Below, piece by piece: positions 35,372-44,189 of a stretch of DNA of 55,243 nt. The notes beneath the pieces were generated by a model, which had not been told where the DNA came from, searched no databases, and worked only from the letters and a program-made list of their open reading frames with translations. Positions within the stretch are counted from its first letter, which is position 1; each line of letters starts with the position of its first letter. This DNA comes from Candidatus Lambdaproteobacteria bacterium RIFOXYD2_FULL_56_26 (lineage in GTDB: Bacteria; SAR324; XYD2-FULL-50-16), in the NCBI GenBank assembly GCA_001783715.1, contig MFNF01000068.1:1-55243 (forward strand), written 5' to 3'. The position numbers and the translations under genes were made by a program.

Positions 35372-37329
35372 GGCCGGATCCTGAACAGAATGGTTTCCTT
35401 GGCCTCGTTGCCCACTTCGTCCTTGCCGATCAGCAGGATCTGGTAATCCCCGACTTGGCTAAAGGCCACCGGCCCGGTAAAGGGTTTGACCACCGCCCCG
35501 TTGAGGCTGTAGGCCAGCTCGGCAAGGCCGCTCTCCTGGTCCGAGCTGGCCAAAAACAAAAGGGTACCCAGAGGGTAAACCGCCGCCCCTTGGTCTTCTT
35601 CCTTTTGGTTGGAAAAATAATAAAACAATTGTGGCGGCTGGGGGTCCACATAAAATTCCAGTTTTTGCGGTGCTTCCAAATTCCCCACTTGGTCCACGCC
35701 GTGGTATTCAATGACCACCTCACCCTTGTCTTGGTCGGTATCCAAAGGTCTTTGGTACCGGTCGGTTTGCCCGGCCTTGGAAAACTGGATCTCCCGAACC
35801 CCCGAATCCGGGTCTTGGGCCTCCAGGATCAGGCGGTTCCGTTGGGAGACAAACAACCGCTGGTCCCGTTTGAAGGGGGCGGTTTCAAACCGCCAGAGAC
35901 TTTTGGGCGGGAAGAGGTCCACATTGAGGGTCAGATTTTTTTCGATGCTTTTGTTGTCCGCTTTGTCGGTGGCCTGGAAATAGTACTTGTACTCCCCCGG
36001 CTTCTGGGGCACTGGCAGGGGGCCTTGGTAGGGAGTGGTCTTGCCGTTGTCCTGGCGGAACCAAACCTCTTTGACCCCCAGCTGGTCGTCCTTGGCATCC
36101 AGGATCACCTGCGAACGGCCCGAGACAAACAGCTGTTGCCCCTTAAGAAATTTTTCGCCCACAATGTTGCCGATTACGTAAGGCGGCTCCTTGTCCAGGT
36201 AGTCGTCAAAGCCCCCGCCGACCTTTTCCGCCAACACCGCCGACTTGCCCAAGGGGTTGAGCCTCGCCCGCTCCGCCCGGTCGGCCAAAGCGAGGTCCAA
36301 GGCGGTCCCCTGGAAGGGCCGCAAGGTCATCTTGGGGTTGGAGGCAAACTTGGCAAACAGCTCCCGAGAAGCAGGGGTTTCGCTGACCTTGACAATCTTC
36401 AGCGGCGCTTGGGTCGCCCGCAGGTTGCCTTTGGCGTTTTCCACCTCCAGGTGCTTTTCGGCGACCTGTTGGTCCAGGCTGCCCAAAATCTCGTGGGGCT
36501 CCGAAGGGTTGCCGACCCGGTCGGTCACCGCCACCCGAAAGGAATGGTGGCTTTCCGGTTTGAAGGTCACCGGGCCTTGGTAGGCCTCAAAGGGGGCTCG
36601 GTTGAGGGAATAATAAATCTGGTCCACTCCCGATTCCGGGTCCTTGGCTTCGAGACTGACCACCCAAGGTCCGGTTTCTACAGCGTCCGGGGGCCCCTGG
36701 TTGGTGATCGAATAACTGGCCTTGGGCGGGGTGAAGTCCCCTTTGACCCCACGGCTGTCCTTGAGCTTCTGGGCCAAGTCGAGCACCAAGGTGACCTGGG
36801 CCGAATCGTTGGACTGTTGGGCCGGCTGTTGCAGCAAAACCCCCGGACCGGGGGCTTTGGCGTCCAAGGAGATACGAATCCAGACCTTCTGCTGGGGGAC
36901 AAAGACCTGCCCGGTTTCCGGGTTCTGGTAAATTTTTGGGGCCGGAGCCGGTCCGGGCGCTTCGGGGGGCGGCTCGACCGGATGTTCGGGAAAACTGGGA
37001 CCGGGGAGCTCCAAGGTTGCGGCGGCCCGAAGAGGGAGAGTGGGCGGTTTAGTGGTCTTGAGGGGCGAGGAAGGCGGACTGGCCGGGGTAATTTTACCGG
37101 CAGCAGGCTTGGAGAGAGCCGTTGCCGCCTTGCTGTCCGACGGTCGTGCGGAGGCGACCTTGCCGGTGGTAGGACTTGGCACCACCGTTGGGGCTACTGC
37201 TGCCCCGGCGGGGGCTGAGGCCAAGGCGATCCAGGCCAAGTAACCCAAGGCGGTTTGCACTCTGGAACCCAGCGGTCCCCAGGGCAGCCCAAATTTGTTG
37301 TTGTGCCCGCCTAGGTTTCCCCGCCCCAT
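35368..37329 (-). CDS. Exported OmpL47-type repeat protein (upstream of CHAT protein)
   Basis: About 653 residues from ATG 37329 (a TTG at 37368 is also in frame). A hydrophobic stretch TALGYLAWIALASAPAGAA near residues 26-45 looks like a signal peptide, followed by a long Pro/Ala/Thr/Ser-rich linker (to ~140). Then come OmpL47-like beta units: AKDPESGVDQIYYSLN, AKDDQLGVKEVWFRQD, AQDPDSGVREIQFSK and SSDQESGLAELAYSLN, each closing with a D-x-x-G-N motif (VTDRVGNPSE, VDQVGNLE, KDEVGNEA). The architecture mirrors the 26295-28151 gene, indicating paralogues. The stop overlaps the TPR-CHAT start (ATGA), so the two are translationally coupled. Confidence 0.78.
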   Translation of the reverse strand: MGRGNLGGHNNKFGLPWGPLGSRVQTALGYLAWIALASAPAGAAVAPTVVPSPTTGKVASARPSDSKAATALSKPAAGKITPASPPSSPLKTTKPPTLPLRAAATLELPGPSFPEHPVEPPPEAPGPAPAPKIYQNPETGQVFVPQQKVWIRISLDAKAPGPGVLLQQPAQQSNDSAQVTLVLDLAQKLKDSRGVKGDFTPPKASYSITNQGPPDAVETGPWVVSLEAKDPESGVDQIYYSLNRAPFEAYQGPVTFKPESHHSFRVAVTDRVGNPSEPHEILGSLDQQVAEKHLEVENAKGNLRATQAPLKIVKVSETPASRELFAKFASNPKMTLRPFQGTALDLALADRAERARLNPLGKSAVLAEKVGGGFDDYLDKEPPYVIGNIVGEKFLKGQQLFVSGRSQVILDAKDDQLGVKEVWFRQDNGKTTPYQGPLPVPQKPGEYKYYFQATDKADNKSIEKNLTLNVDLFPPKSLWRFETAPFKRDQRLFVSQRNRLILEAQDPDSGVREIQFSKAGQTDRYQRPLDTDQDKGEVVIEYHGVDQVGNLEAPQKLEFYVDPQPPQLFYYFSNQKEEDQGAAVYPLGTLLFLASSDQESGLAELAYSLNGAVVKPFTGPVAFSQVGDYQILLIGKDEVGNEAKETILFRIRP

Positions 37330-37469
37330 TTTCCGTCTCTGTGTCCCAAAGTCAAACCCCTCCTCCAAGGCAAAGTTTACCGACAGGATCCGATTGTTTT
37401 ACTTAAGTTTTTCCGTTTTTGTGGCGGGCAGAGCCCTAACGCTCCCCGACCCGCCTCCAGAGCGGCACC

Positions 37470-37503
37470 AACCTAGGTCTTGGACCTTAACAAAGACTAG
37501 GTT
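37470..37503. promoter_or_regulatory. Inverted repeat upstream of the OmpL47/CHAT operon
   Basis: AACCTAGGTC (37470-37479) and GACTAGGTT (37495-37503) form a 9-bp imperfect stem with a 15-nt gap, about 140 nt before the first operon start and without a T-tract. It could be an operator; no promoter boxes are clear. Confidence 0.3.
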
Positions 37504-37623
37504 AACCTGCTATAGGGCAAATACTGTAGATAGGCTGCGGTATTTTTACGGAATCAACGTAAAAATCGACCCAAAAAAGGGAACTGGGACAAGAAAAAAG
37601 CGGGAGGATAAACGGGAAAAAAA

Positions 37624-37699
37624 TGGTGACCCCACCGGGAATTGAACCCAGATCTAGGGATTAGGAATCCCTTGTTCTATCCAGTTGAACTATGGAGTC
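37624..37699 (-). tRNA. tRNA-Arg(CCT)
   Basis: A 76-nt cloverleaf on the minus strand: acceptor GACTCCA/TGGGGTC (one T-G pair), anticodon stem AGGGA/TCCCT with loop TTCCTAA (anticodon CCT), T-loop GTTCAATTC, and encoded CCA at 37626-37624. It lies 72 nt after the pnp stop in the same direction and may be co-transcribed. A run of seven T follows within a few bases of its 3' end. Confidence 0.92.
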
Positions 37700-37732
37700 C
37701 GCAGAACAGCCCTTGGAACGGGGCGGGGAGAA

Positions 37733-37757
37733 TCCAGGGCCATTGGATGGCCCTGGA
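37733..37757 (-). promoter_or_regulatory. Perfect hairpin between pnp and tRNA-Arg
   Basis: TCCAGGGCCAT and ATGGCCCTGGA form a perfect 11-bp stem with a 3-nt loop. No T-run follows on the minus strand, so it is not a standard terminator; it may protect the pnp mRNA end or direct RNase III-type processing. Confidence 0.6.
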
Positions 37758-37771
37758 CTGAGCGGCGGAAG

Positions 37772-39871
37772 TTATTCCGCTTCTTCCGTAACTTCGTCGT
37801 CCTTACCCACCGCTTTCATCGAAAGCTTGAGTTTGCCCCGCTTGTCCCGGCCAATGGCCTTAACCATGACCACTTGGCCTTCGCTGAGCACATCCTCAAC
37901 CCGTTCGACCCGTTCGTCCGAAATTTCGGAGACGTGGACCAAACCTTGGGTGTTGGGCAGGATTTCCACAAAGGCACCAAAGTCAACGATCTTCTTGACT
38001 TCCCCTTCGTAGGTAGCCCCAATCTCGACTTCCAAGGTCAGCTCCCGGATCAAGGCCAAAGCCTTTTCGGCGCTTTCCTGGTTGTTGGAGGCAATGTTGA
38101 CCATGCCCGAATCGTCGATGTCGATCTTGGCACCGGTCTCGGCCTGGAGGGCCTTGATTACCTTGCCGCCAGGGCCGATCAGTTCCCTGATCTTCGCTTG
38201 GGGGATCTTGCACTGGATGAACCGAGGAGCGTTCTCGTTGACCTTCTCCCGGCCTTCGGTAATCGCCTTGGCCATCTCGCCCAAGATGTGGAGCCTTCCG
38301 GCTTTGGCTTGCTCCAGAGCGGCTTTGAGCATCTCCAAGGAAAGGCCATCGATCTTGATGTCCATCTGGAGAGCGGTGATCCCGTTTTCGGTGCCCACGA
38401 CCTTAAAGTCCATGTCGCCGATGTGGTCTTCATCGCCCAAGATGTCGGTCAGGATCGAGTAGTTGGAACCTTCGGAGATCATCCCCATGGCCACACCCGC
38501 AACCGGGGTCACCATCGGCACGCCAGCGTCCATCAAGGACAAGGAACCGCCGCAAACGGTGGCCATCGAGGAGGAACCGTTGGACTCGGTGATTTCCGAA
38601 ACCACCCTGACGGTGTAGGGGAACGCTTCCTTGATCGGCAAGAGCGGGCGCAAACCGCGCTCGGCCAAGTTCCCGTGGCCGATTTCCCGGCGACCGGGGG
38701 CACCCAACCGCTTCACCTCGCCTACCGAGTAGGGAGGGAAGTTGTAGTGGAGGTAAAAGTTTTTGAAGTAAAGACCGGTGGGGTCTTCAACCATCTGCTC
38801 GTCGTCCTTGGTCCCCAAGGTGGTCACCACAATCGCTTGGGTTTCGCCACGGGTAAAGAGCGCCGAACCGTGAGCCTTGGGCAGAATCCCCAGTTCACAG
38901 GTGATGGGCCGGATGTCCTGGGTCCCACGACCGTCCACCCGTTTCCCTTCCTTCAAAATCTGCTCTCGCATGATGGCGGATTTGTGGTGGGAGAAAACTT
39001 CGGAGACCATGGCACTGGTAATTTCGCCACCTTCGGTGACCAACTCGGCTTTCAGCTTTTTCTTGGCCACGTCAAAAGCGGCATAACGCTCGATTTTGGT
39101 GGTGATCGAAAGAGCTTCTTTGAGAGGCTGATCGGCGGCAGCGGCGATTTTTGCAACCAAATGCTCGGGGATCTTGGCGGCTTCAAATTCCATTTTGGCC
39201 TTGCCCAACTCGGCGACCAACTGCTTTTGCATCTCGATCAAAGGCTGGATGGCCTGTTGCCCAAAGTCGAGGGCTTCAAGCATCTCGGCTTCGGAAAGTT
39301 GCTTGGCACCGGATTCCACCATCACAATGGCATCCTGCTTACCCACCAGGAGCAGGTCCAGGTCGCTTTCCTTGAGTTGCTCGGGGCTGGGGTTGACCAC
39401 CAGTTGCCCGTTGATCTTGCCGACATTGATTGCCGCTACCGGAGTGGCAAAGGGAATGTCGGAAATGGCCAAAGCGGCCGAAGCGCCCAACATTGCGGCA
39501 ATCGCCGGGTTGGCGTTGGGGTCGTAGCTCATCACGGTGGCGATGACCTGGGTCTCGTTGGAGAACCCTTCGGCGAACAAGGGCCGAATGGGCCGGTCGA
39601 TCATCCGGCTGATCAAGGTTTCCATTTCCGAGGGCATCCGTTCCCGCTTCACAAAACCGCCCAAGATCTTGCCTTGGGAGTAGGTTTTTACCTGATACAC
39701 ACAGGTGAGGGGGAAAAAGTCGCCGGTCGAGGGGTCTTTGGAGGAAACGGCGGTCACCAGGACCACGGTTTCGCCGTAGGTTACCAAGACGGCACCATTC
39801 GCCTGCTTGGCGATCCGCCCAGTTTCTAAGCTGAGCTTCTGGCCTTGGTAATCGATTTCGATTTTCTTCAT
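37772..39871 (-). CDS. pnp: Polynucleotide phosphorylase
   Basis: PNPase degrades RNA 3' to 5' with phosphate and is part of the degradosome. The product is 699 residues from ATG 39871 (MKKIEIDYQGQKLSLETG), the normal length. Two RNase PH domains are visible (~10-140 with TGRIAKQANGAVLVTYGET; ~320-460 with GSALFTRGETQAIVVTTLG), then a KH domain (IRELIGPGGKVIKALQ, ~560) and an S1 domain (GATYEGEVKKIVDFGAFVEI, ~625). The catalytic-region motifs EFPPYSVGE-like NFPPYSVGEV and MDAGVP are present. It follows rpsO in the usual rpsO-pnp arrangement, 40 nt apart. Confidence 0.98.
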   Translation of the reverse strand: MKKIEIDYQGQKLSLETGRIAKQANGAVLVTYGETVVLVTAVSSKDPSTGDFFPLTCVYQVKTYSQGKILGGFVKRERMPSEMETLISRMIDRPIRPLFAEGFSNETQVIATVMSYDPNANPAIAAMLGASAALAISDIPFATPVAAINVGKINGQLVVNPSPEQLKESDLDLLLVGKQDAIVMVESGAKQLSEAEMLEALDFGQQAIQPLIEMQKQLVAELGKAKMEFEAAKIPEHLVAKIAAAADQPLKEALSITTKIERYAAFDVAKKKLKAELVTEGGEITSAMVSEVFSHHKSAIMREQILKEGKRVDGRGTQDIRPITCELGILPKAHGSALFTRGETQAIVVTTLGTKDDEQMVEDPTGLYFKNFYLHYNFPPYSVGEVKRLGAPGRREIGHGNLAERGLRPLLPIKEAFPYTVRVVSEITESNGSSSMATVCGGSLSLMDAGVPMVTPVAGVAMGMISEGSNYSILTDILGDEDHIGDMDFKVVGTENGITALQMDIKIDGLSLEMLKAALEQAKAGRLHILGEMAKAITEGREKVNENAPRFIQCKIPQAKIRELIGPGGKVIKALQAETGAKIDIDDSGMVNIASNNQESAEKALALIRELTLEVEIGATYEGEVKKIVDFGAFVEILPNTQGLVHVSEISDERVERVEDVLSEGQVVMVKAIGRDKRGKLKLSMKAVGKDDEVTEEAE

Positions 39872-39911
39872 GGGCTTTTTGCCTTTCAAATTAGGTAGCA
39901 ATCAAAGGGGC

Positions 39912-40178
39912 TCACTTACGGATGCCCAACTCTTTGATCAGTTCGCGATAGTCGTTGACGTTGTTCTTTTTCAAGTAATCGAGAAGCTGCCTGCGGCTAC
40001 CCACCAATTTAAGAAGACCCCGCCGAGAGTGATGGTCGTGGGTGTGGTCCTTAAAGTGCTCGGTCAAATAGGTGATCCGGGCGCTCAACAGCGCAATTTG
40101 CACCTTGGTCGAGCCGGTGTCGGTTTCGTTTTTGCCGTATTTTTTGACAAGTTCGAGTTTTTGTTCTTTGGTCAGCAT
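39912..40178 (-). CDS. rpsO: 30S ribosomal protein S15
   Basis: S15 binds 16S rRNA in the 30S platform and often represses its own mRNA. The 88-residue product ([15 protein letters not shown], then [16 protein letters not shown] and [19 protein letters not shown]) is full length. ATG 40178 is chosen because an AGGAG ribosome site lies just upstream; longer upstream in-frame starts do not fit the family. It sits between truB and pnp, the conserved bacterial order. Confidence 0.98.
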   Translation of the reverse strand: MLTKEQKLELVKKYGKNETDTGSTKVQIALLSARITYLTEHFKDHTHDHHSRRGLLKLVGSRRQLLDYLKKNNVNDYRELIKELGIRK

Positions 40179-40200
40179 ACTTCTCCTGTACATCCAGCAG

Positions 40201-41106
40201 TTAAACCAACACTTTTTCAGGTTGGAAATAAAGCGGGCCTTCCTGGCTGAATTCAAGAAGGCCTGCGGCAAGAAGTCGTCCCGCCTCGTTGGTGATCAGA
40301 CATTGGGCCTGATTGGGCACAAAGTCCAAGCTACGTTTTGGGGCGACGGGGATTTTGTTGCCGTGCATCACGGCTCGTTCTTCTTCTGGGCCTAGGGTTA
40401 CCAAATGATTCCAATCCCCGAAAAGGGAGAGCGGGTCCATCAAGCCCAACAGAGCGGAAGTCTGGCCGGATTTTTCGATTTGGTCAAGGGCGATAGACTC
40501 TTGCAGCCGAAACCGTTCTCCCACAAGGTGCCGGGTCAGACCGCTCAGGTAGGCCCGGGTGCCCAGTTTTTCTCCCAGGTCATCGGCCAAGGTGCGGATG
40601 TAAGTCCCCTTGGAGCAAAGAACGGTGAACCGGATTTGGGGCAGGTCCACCTCCAGGTCTTCGATCTTGTGGATCGTGACCTGCCTTGGGGTGCGGTCGA
40701 TCTCCTGGCCCACTCGGGCCAATTCATACAACCGCTTGCCTTGGACCCGGATGGCCGAATACATGGGTGGGATTTGGGTGACCTTACCGACAAAACTCTC
40801 CAGTGCCGCCCGAACCTGCTCTTGGCTTAAAGGAGGGATCGGTACGGGGGTGAGCTCCCCTTCCTTGTCCAGAGTGGTGGAACTGGCCCCCAAGGTGACC
40901 TCGGCTTGGTAGCCTTTGTCACCCAGGTTAAAGTAGGGGATCAGTTTGGTCATCTTGCCCAAAAAAATAGGCAGGACTCCGGTGGCCATAGGATCCAGGG
41001 TCCCCAGGTGGCCCATCTTGCGCTCTCCGGTCACCCGTTTGAGTCGTCGGATGGCATCAAAGGAGGTGATCCCGGCGGGCTTGTTGAGGTTGATGATCCC
41101 GTCCAC
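40201..41106 (-). CDS. truB: tRNA pseudouridine-55 synthase TruB
   Basis: TruB makes pseudouridine 55 in the T-loop of tRNAs. The 301-residue product opens [20 protein letters not shown] and contains [17 protein letters not shown] with the catalytic Asp in GTLDP (~residue 39), then [16 protein letters not shown] and [14 protein letters not shown], all family hallmarks. A PUA-like domain occupies the C-terminus. It starts 3 nt after the ketoacyl synthase-like gene stop, and 22 nt separate it from rpsO, so all are likely one transcript. Confidence 0.97.
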   Translation of the reverse strand: MDGIINLNKPAGITSFDAIRRLKRVTGERKMGHLGTLDPMATGVLPIFLGKMTKLIPYFNLGDKGYQAEVTLGASSTTLDKEGELTPVPIPPLSQEQVRAALESFVGKVTQIPPMYSAIRVQGKRLYELARVGQEIDRTPRQVTIHKIEDLEVDLPQIRFTVLCSKGTYIRTLADDLGEKLGTRAYLSGLTRHLVGERFRLQESIALDQIEKSGQTSALLGLMDPLSLFGDWNHLVTLGPEEERAVMHGNKIPVAPKRSLDFVPNQAQCLITNEAGRLLAAGLLEFSQEGPLYFQPEKVLV

Positions 41107-41108
41107 AG

Positions 41109-43013
41109 TCAGGGCGCCATGTCCCCAAAGGGGTTTTTCAGGTTCAGGTCCACTTCTTGGACAAAACCGGGAATACGGATGGACCGGTCGGTGAGCTCCA
41201 GATCCTCCCCTTCAATCACCGGCTCGCCAAACCGGTAGATCGGTTTGGCTTGGCCCAGTAGGGCCTGGGTTTGGTAAGCGGAGATTCGTTCTTCGGTGGC
41301 TTCGGTCCGTTTTTGGTAGGCTGCAAAAGCAGCGGCACCTTGTTTTTTGGCCATCATCCCCAAGGTGACTTCCGGGCTCAAAAAGACCCCGGTGGCGTTG
41401 TTGCCCCCAAAACCCTTGGAGTTGACCAGTGCCGCCCCAAACTCCCCGGTTTGGAACTGCCGGTGCTTTTGGGAGAAGCTCAGGTTGGAATGGTGAACGT
41501 CTCCGGCCAGTTGGTCCAAGGTGAAAATCCCCGGCAAGACTCCTTCGGCCCAAGCGCCCAAGGCGGTCATGATCTGGTCCCCGGCGGCGGTGCCGATGGA
41601 GTGGCCCAGGTAACATTTGGCGGCGATCACCGGCCAAGCCTCGACCCCAAAGGCCTTGGCCACCTGATTGAGCCCATGGGACTCGGTGACCCGGTTTTGC
41701 GGGGTGCCGGTGCCGTGGGCATGGACGTAACTCTGCCGTTTTAATCCCTGTTCCCCCAAAATCGCACGGGTCAGGGCTGCGGCTTGGGCCAGGGTGACAT
41801 AGTTGCCCGCCCCAGGAGAGGAAATGGATTTTTTGATCCCGTCAGCAGCGATAAACACTCCGCCTACCGAACCATAGACCTTGGCCCCGGTTTCGAAAGC
41901 CAGTTGGTCGTCCATCAAGATAAAGTATTGGGCCGATTCGGCCAGGGTAAAACCACAGTTTTGCCCAAAAGGCCGACAGGCCCGGCGGTGGTCAACCTGG
42001 GTCGCCCCCAGGTGTTTGTCCAAAGCCAGCACTTGGTCGTCTTCGGCCAAGGCGCTCATCACCCGGTAGCCTTCAAAGACCTCCGGGACCAAGGGAGCTT
42101 CGGACATACCGACCATGGCAATGCGGGTCTTGCCTGACTGGATGTCTCTGGCAGCAGCGTCCAGGTTGTACAGCAGGCTGGCACAAGCCCCCAGGATACC
42201 CCCGGTCCGACCCACGCTGCCCAAGACATAAGCATTGATAAAGTCGGCAGGCATTTCGGCCAAGGAAAAGGGCATCTGTTTGGAGCTGCTCCTCTTGCCT
42301 AGATAAGGGGCCTTCATGTAGCCCCCTAAGCCCAGATCGTCGAGCTGGGACATGGCGGAAGCGGAATAGACGGCAATCTCCTCGGGCCGCACCCATTTTT
42401 TGAAGTCGTCGGCCCCAAAGCCGCCGTTGCCCAGACAGTCGGAGGCCCCGTAGAGGGCCATCATCAATCCCCGAGGGTGGTGGTTGGAATTGTACAGCGC
42501 TCCGGGGTTAAAACCGGTGGGAAGTTGCCCGGCGGTTTGGACCAGGGACTTGCGGTGGTCGGGCTGCAAAAATTCCCAGCCACCGGTGATCTCCACCTTG
42601 ACCTTGCCCGAGCCCAGCTCCTCCACCTTCCAGGCAGCGGGACGGTGGATCGGTAGGTCCTTGGCCTCCAGCTCGAAGCTGGTGCCCCCTTTGAGGGTGA
42701 TGGACTTGTGGTAGGGAACCAGATCCGCTTCAAAGTGGTTGCTTTCCAAACGTCTCAACAAGGTACCGTTGCGGATCTGTTCGCCCAGTTGGGCTTCCAC
42801 TTCCCCCGGCTGGACCGGTTGTCCGTTGGCCAAAACCCAGCCCCCTTCCTTGTGGTTGGTCAAACCCATCAAACTGGCCAGCCCCAAGTAGGTTTCCGTC
42901 TGTTTTTGGGCACTCAAGGCCTCCAGGACCAAACGGCGGAAGGCCAGAAAACCGGAACTGCGCCCTGCCGGATTGATCCCTCCAAAACCGGCAATCACGG
43001 GTAGTTTGGACAA
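41109..43013 (-). CDS. Beta-ketoacyl synthase-like (thiolase-fold) enzyme
   Basis: A 634-residue protein starting at TTG 43013, with AGAGG about 5 nt upstream. It has the ketoacyl synthase catalytic set: Cys in GGILGACASLL (~290), His in VHAHGTGTPQNR (~430), and Lys/His in AAKCYLGHSIGTAAG (~470), followed by GFGGNNATGVFL. KS enzymes condense acyl chains with malonyl-ACP. It is much longer than FabB/FabF (~410): the first ~200 residues are unusual and carry only weak similarity to the N-terminal thiolase fold. No acyltransferase or ACP domain is present. Its position at the head of the truB-rpsO-pnp transcript is odd. A specialised lipid or PUFA-type role is possible, not shown. Confidence 0.8.
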   Translation of the reverse strand: MSKLPVIAGFGGINPAGRSSGFLAFRRLVLEALSAQKQTETYLGLASLMGLTNHKEGGWVLANGQPVQPGEVEAQLGEQIRNGTLLRRLESNHFEADLVPYHKSITLKGGTSFELEAKDLPIHRPAAWKVEELGSGKVKVEITGGWEFLQPDHRKSLVQTAGQLPTGFNPGALYNSNHHPRGLMMALYGASDCLGNGGFGADDFKKWVRPEEIAVYSASAMSQLDDLGLGGYMKAPYLGKRSSSKQMPFSLAEMPADFINAYVLGSVGRTGGILGACASLLYNLDAAARDIQSGKTRIAMVGMSEAPLVPEVFEGYRVMSALAEDDQVLALDKHLGATQVDHRRACRPFGQNCGFTLAESAQYFILMDDQLAFETGAKVYGSVGGVFIAADGIKKSISSPGAGNYVTLAQAAALTRAILGEQGLKRQSYVHAHGTGTPQNRVTESHGLNQVAKAFGVEAWPVIAAKCYLGHSIGTAAGDQIMTALGAWAEGVLPGIFTLDQLAGDVHHSNLSFSQKHRQFQTGEFGAALVNSKGFGGNNATGVFLSPEVTLGMMAKKQGAAAFAAYQKRTEATEERISAYQTQALLGQAKPIYRFGEPVIEGEDLELTDRSIRIPGFVQEVDLNLKNPFGDMAP

Positions 43014-43184
43014 ATCGCCTCTCTTGTGTTTATGGGGGTGAGGTGAGACAAACGGAAACGTTGGTTTGCTTCTGCTTAGAAAACTACCAACGAAAGGGCT
43101 TTTTGATCAAGCCAAAGATTTTTACCTTTCCATACGGCAGAGGAGCCTTTGGGGTTGCTTGGAGCAAGGGGAGGTTTTTTTTCT

Positions 43185-43214
43185 TTGACAGACCCGAAGA
43201 GGGCCGATAAGAAT
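43185..43214 (+). promoter_or_regulatory. Promoter of the tRNA cluster
   Basis: A perfect TTGACA at 43185-43190 is followed by AAGAAT at 43209-43214 (18-nt spacing) with a GC-rich discriminator, placing the start near 43221, about 18 nt before tRNA-Ile. The -10 box is weak (4 of 6). Confidence 0.45.
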
Positions 43215-43238
43215 GTCTGCTTTAAGGCAAGCGCCTCT

Positions 43239-43315
43239 GGGCCAGTAGCTCAGTTGGTTAGAGTACGTCCCTGATAAGGACGGGGTCGGTGGTTCGAATC
43301 CACCCTGGCCCACCA
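43239..43315 (+). tRNA. tRNA-Ile(GAT)
   Basis: A 77-nt cloverleaf: acceptor GGGCCAG/CTGGCCC, anticodon stem with loop CTGATAA (anticodon GAT), T-loop GTTCGAATC, and encoded CCA. First of three tRNA genes in tandem; Ile and Ala often occur in rRNA spacers, but here no rRNA is adjacent. Confidence 0.96.
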
Positions 43316-43420
43316 GGGCACTTCGACTTAAAGACAGCGACAAAACGGTTAAAGAGATATAGGCTCAGGCCAGCCAAGGACCAAAGTTGGCGGACCTTGG
43401 GGCCCAGTCTCAAAAGACTT

Positions 43421-43496
43421 GGGGGATTAGCTCAGTTGGTAGAGCGCCTGCCTTGCAAGCAGGAGGCCAGCGGTTCGACCCCGCTATCCTCCACCA
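43421..43496 (+). tRNA. tRNA-Ala(TGC)
   Basis: A 76-nt cloverleaf: acceptor GGGGGAT/ATCCTCC, anticodon stem CCTGC/GCAGG with loop CTTGCAA (anticodon TGC), T-loop GTTCGACCC, and encoded CCA. It lies 105 nt after tRNA-Ile. Confidence 0.96.
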
Positions 43497-43524
43497 AATT
43501 GTTTGGTATTTATAAAGGTTCTAT

Positions 43525-43596
43525 AGGCGCGTAGCTCAGTGGTAGAGCACTACCCCGACACGGTAGGGGTCGGCGGTTCGATCCCGCCCGCGCCTA
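43525..43596 (+). tRNA. tRNA-Val(GAC)
   Basis: A cloverleaf with acceptor AGGCGCG/CGCGCCT, anticodon stem CTACC/GGTAG with loop CCGACAC (anticodon GAC), and T-loop GTTCGATCC. Unlike the other tRNAs in the window the gene has no encoded CCA (TGA follows the discriminator A), so CCA must be added by the nucleotidyltransferase. It lies 31 nt before the infC start and is probably part of that transcript. Confidence 0.93.
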
Positions 43597-43627
43597 TGAC
43601 CTTGTTCTCAAACGTTCAGGAGGAACT

Positions 43628-44185
43628 ATCGCACCGATTCGGAAAAAACGGCCTGTTGCCCCTACCCGCAAGGAAGATCAAACCAGGATCAACCGCGGAA
43701 TTCGGGTGCCTTTCGTTCGCTTGATCGACGATGAGGGCGAGCAATTGGGCGTGGTTTCCATTGAGGATGCCCTTCGGACGGCAGAGACCAAAGGGATGGA
43801 CTTGGTGGAAGTAGCCGCCAAATCCGACCCGCCGGTGTGCCGGATCATGGACTTCGGAAAATTTAAGTACGAAGCCGCCAAGAAACAGCACGATGCCAAA
43901 AAGAAGCAGACGGTCATCAAGGTCAAGGAAATCAAGATGCGACCTAAGACCGAGATCCACGACTACCAATTTAAACTCAAACATGCCCTTGAGTTTTTAG
44001 AGGAAGGCAACAAGGTCAAAGTGACCGTACAGTTTCGGGGCCGAGAGATGGCCTACCAAAGCATGGGGATCGACCTCCTGCTAAAATTTGCCACTGATGC
44101 CCAAGAATTGGGCGCGGTGGAACAGGCCCCCAGGGCCGAAGGCCGGATGGCCCAAATGATTCTGGCACCCAATAAAAAGAGCTGA
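43628..44185 (+). CDS. infC: Translation initiation factor IF-3 with an AUC start codon
   Basis: IF-3 checks the start codon and initiator tRNA on the 30S subunit. The frame is open from ATC at 43628, preceded by AGGAGG and 4 nt spacing, and reads APIRKKRP, then RINRGIRVPFVRLIDDEG. From there it gives 185 residues, close to the E. coli 180. No ATG or GTG upstream of residue 27 fits, so the start is the non-canonical AUC, as IF-3 genes commonly use AUU, AUC or AUA for autoregulation. Motifs include PPVCRIMDFGKFKYE and KVTVQFRGREMAYQ. It is followed by rpmI and rplT. Confidence 0.95.
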   Translation: MAPIRKKRPVAPTRKEDQTRINRGIRVPFVRLIDDEGEQLGVVSIEDALRTAETKGMDLVEVAAKSDPPVCRIMDFGKFKYEAAKKQHDAKKKQTVIKVKEIKMRPKTEIHDYQFKLKHALEFLEEGNKVKVTVQFRGREMAYQSMGIDLLLKFATDAQELGAVEQAPRAEGRMAQMILAPNKKS

Positions 44186-44189
44186 GACC

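Noticed and set aside
37685-39829. A 714-residue plus-strand open frame opposite pnp, and similar long antisense frames in casA, KS and the TPR-CHAT gene
   Set aside because: They mirror well-conserved genes in a GC-rich genome; the sequence lacks motifs, and the opposite strand carries a recognised protein.
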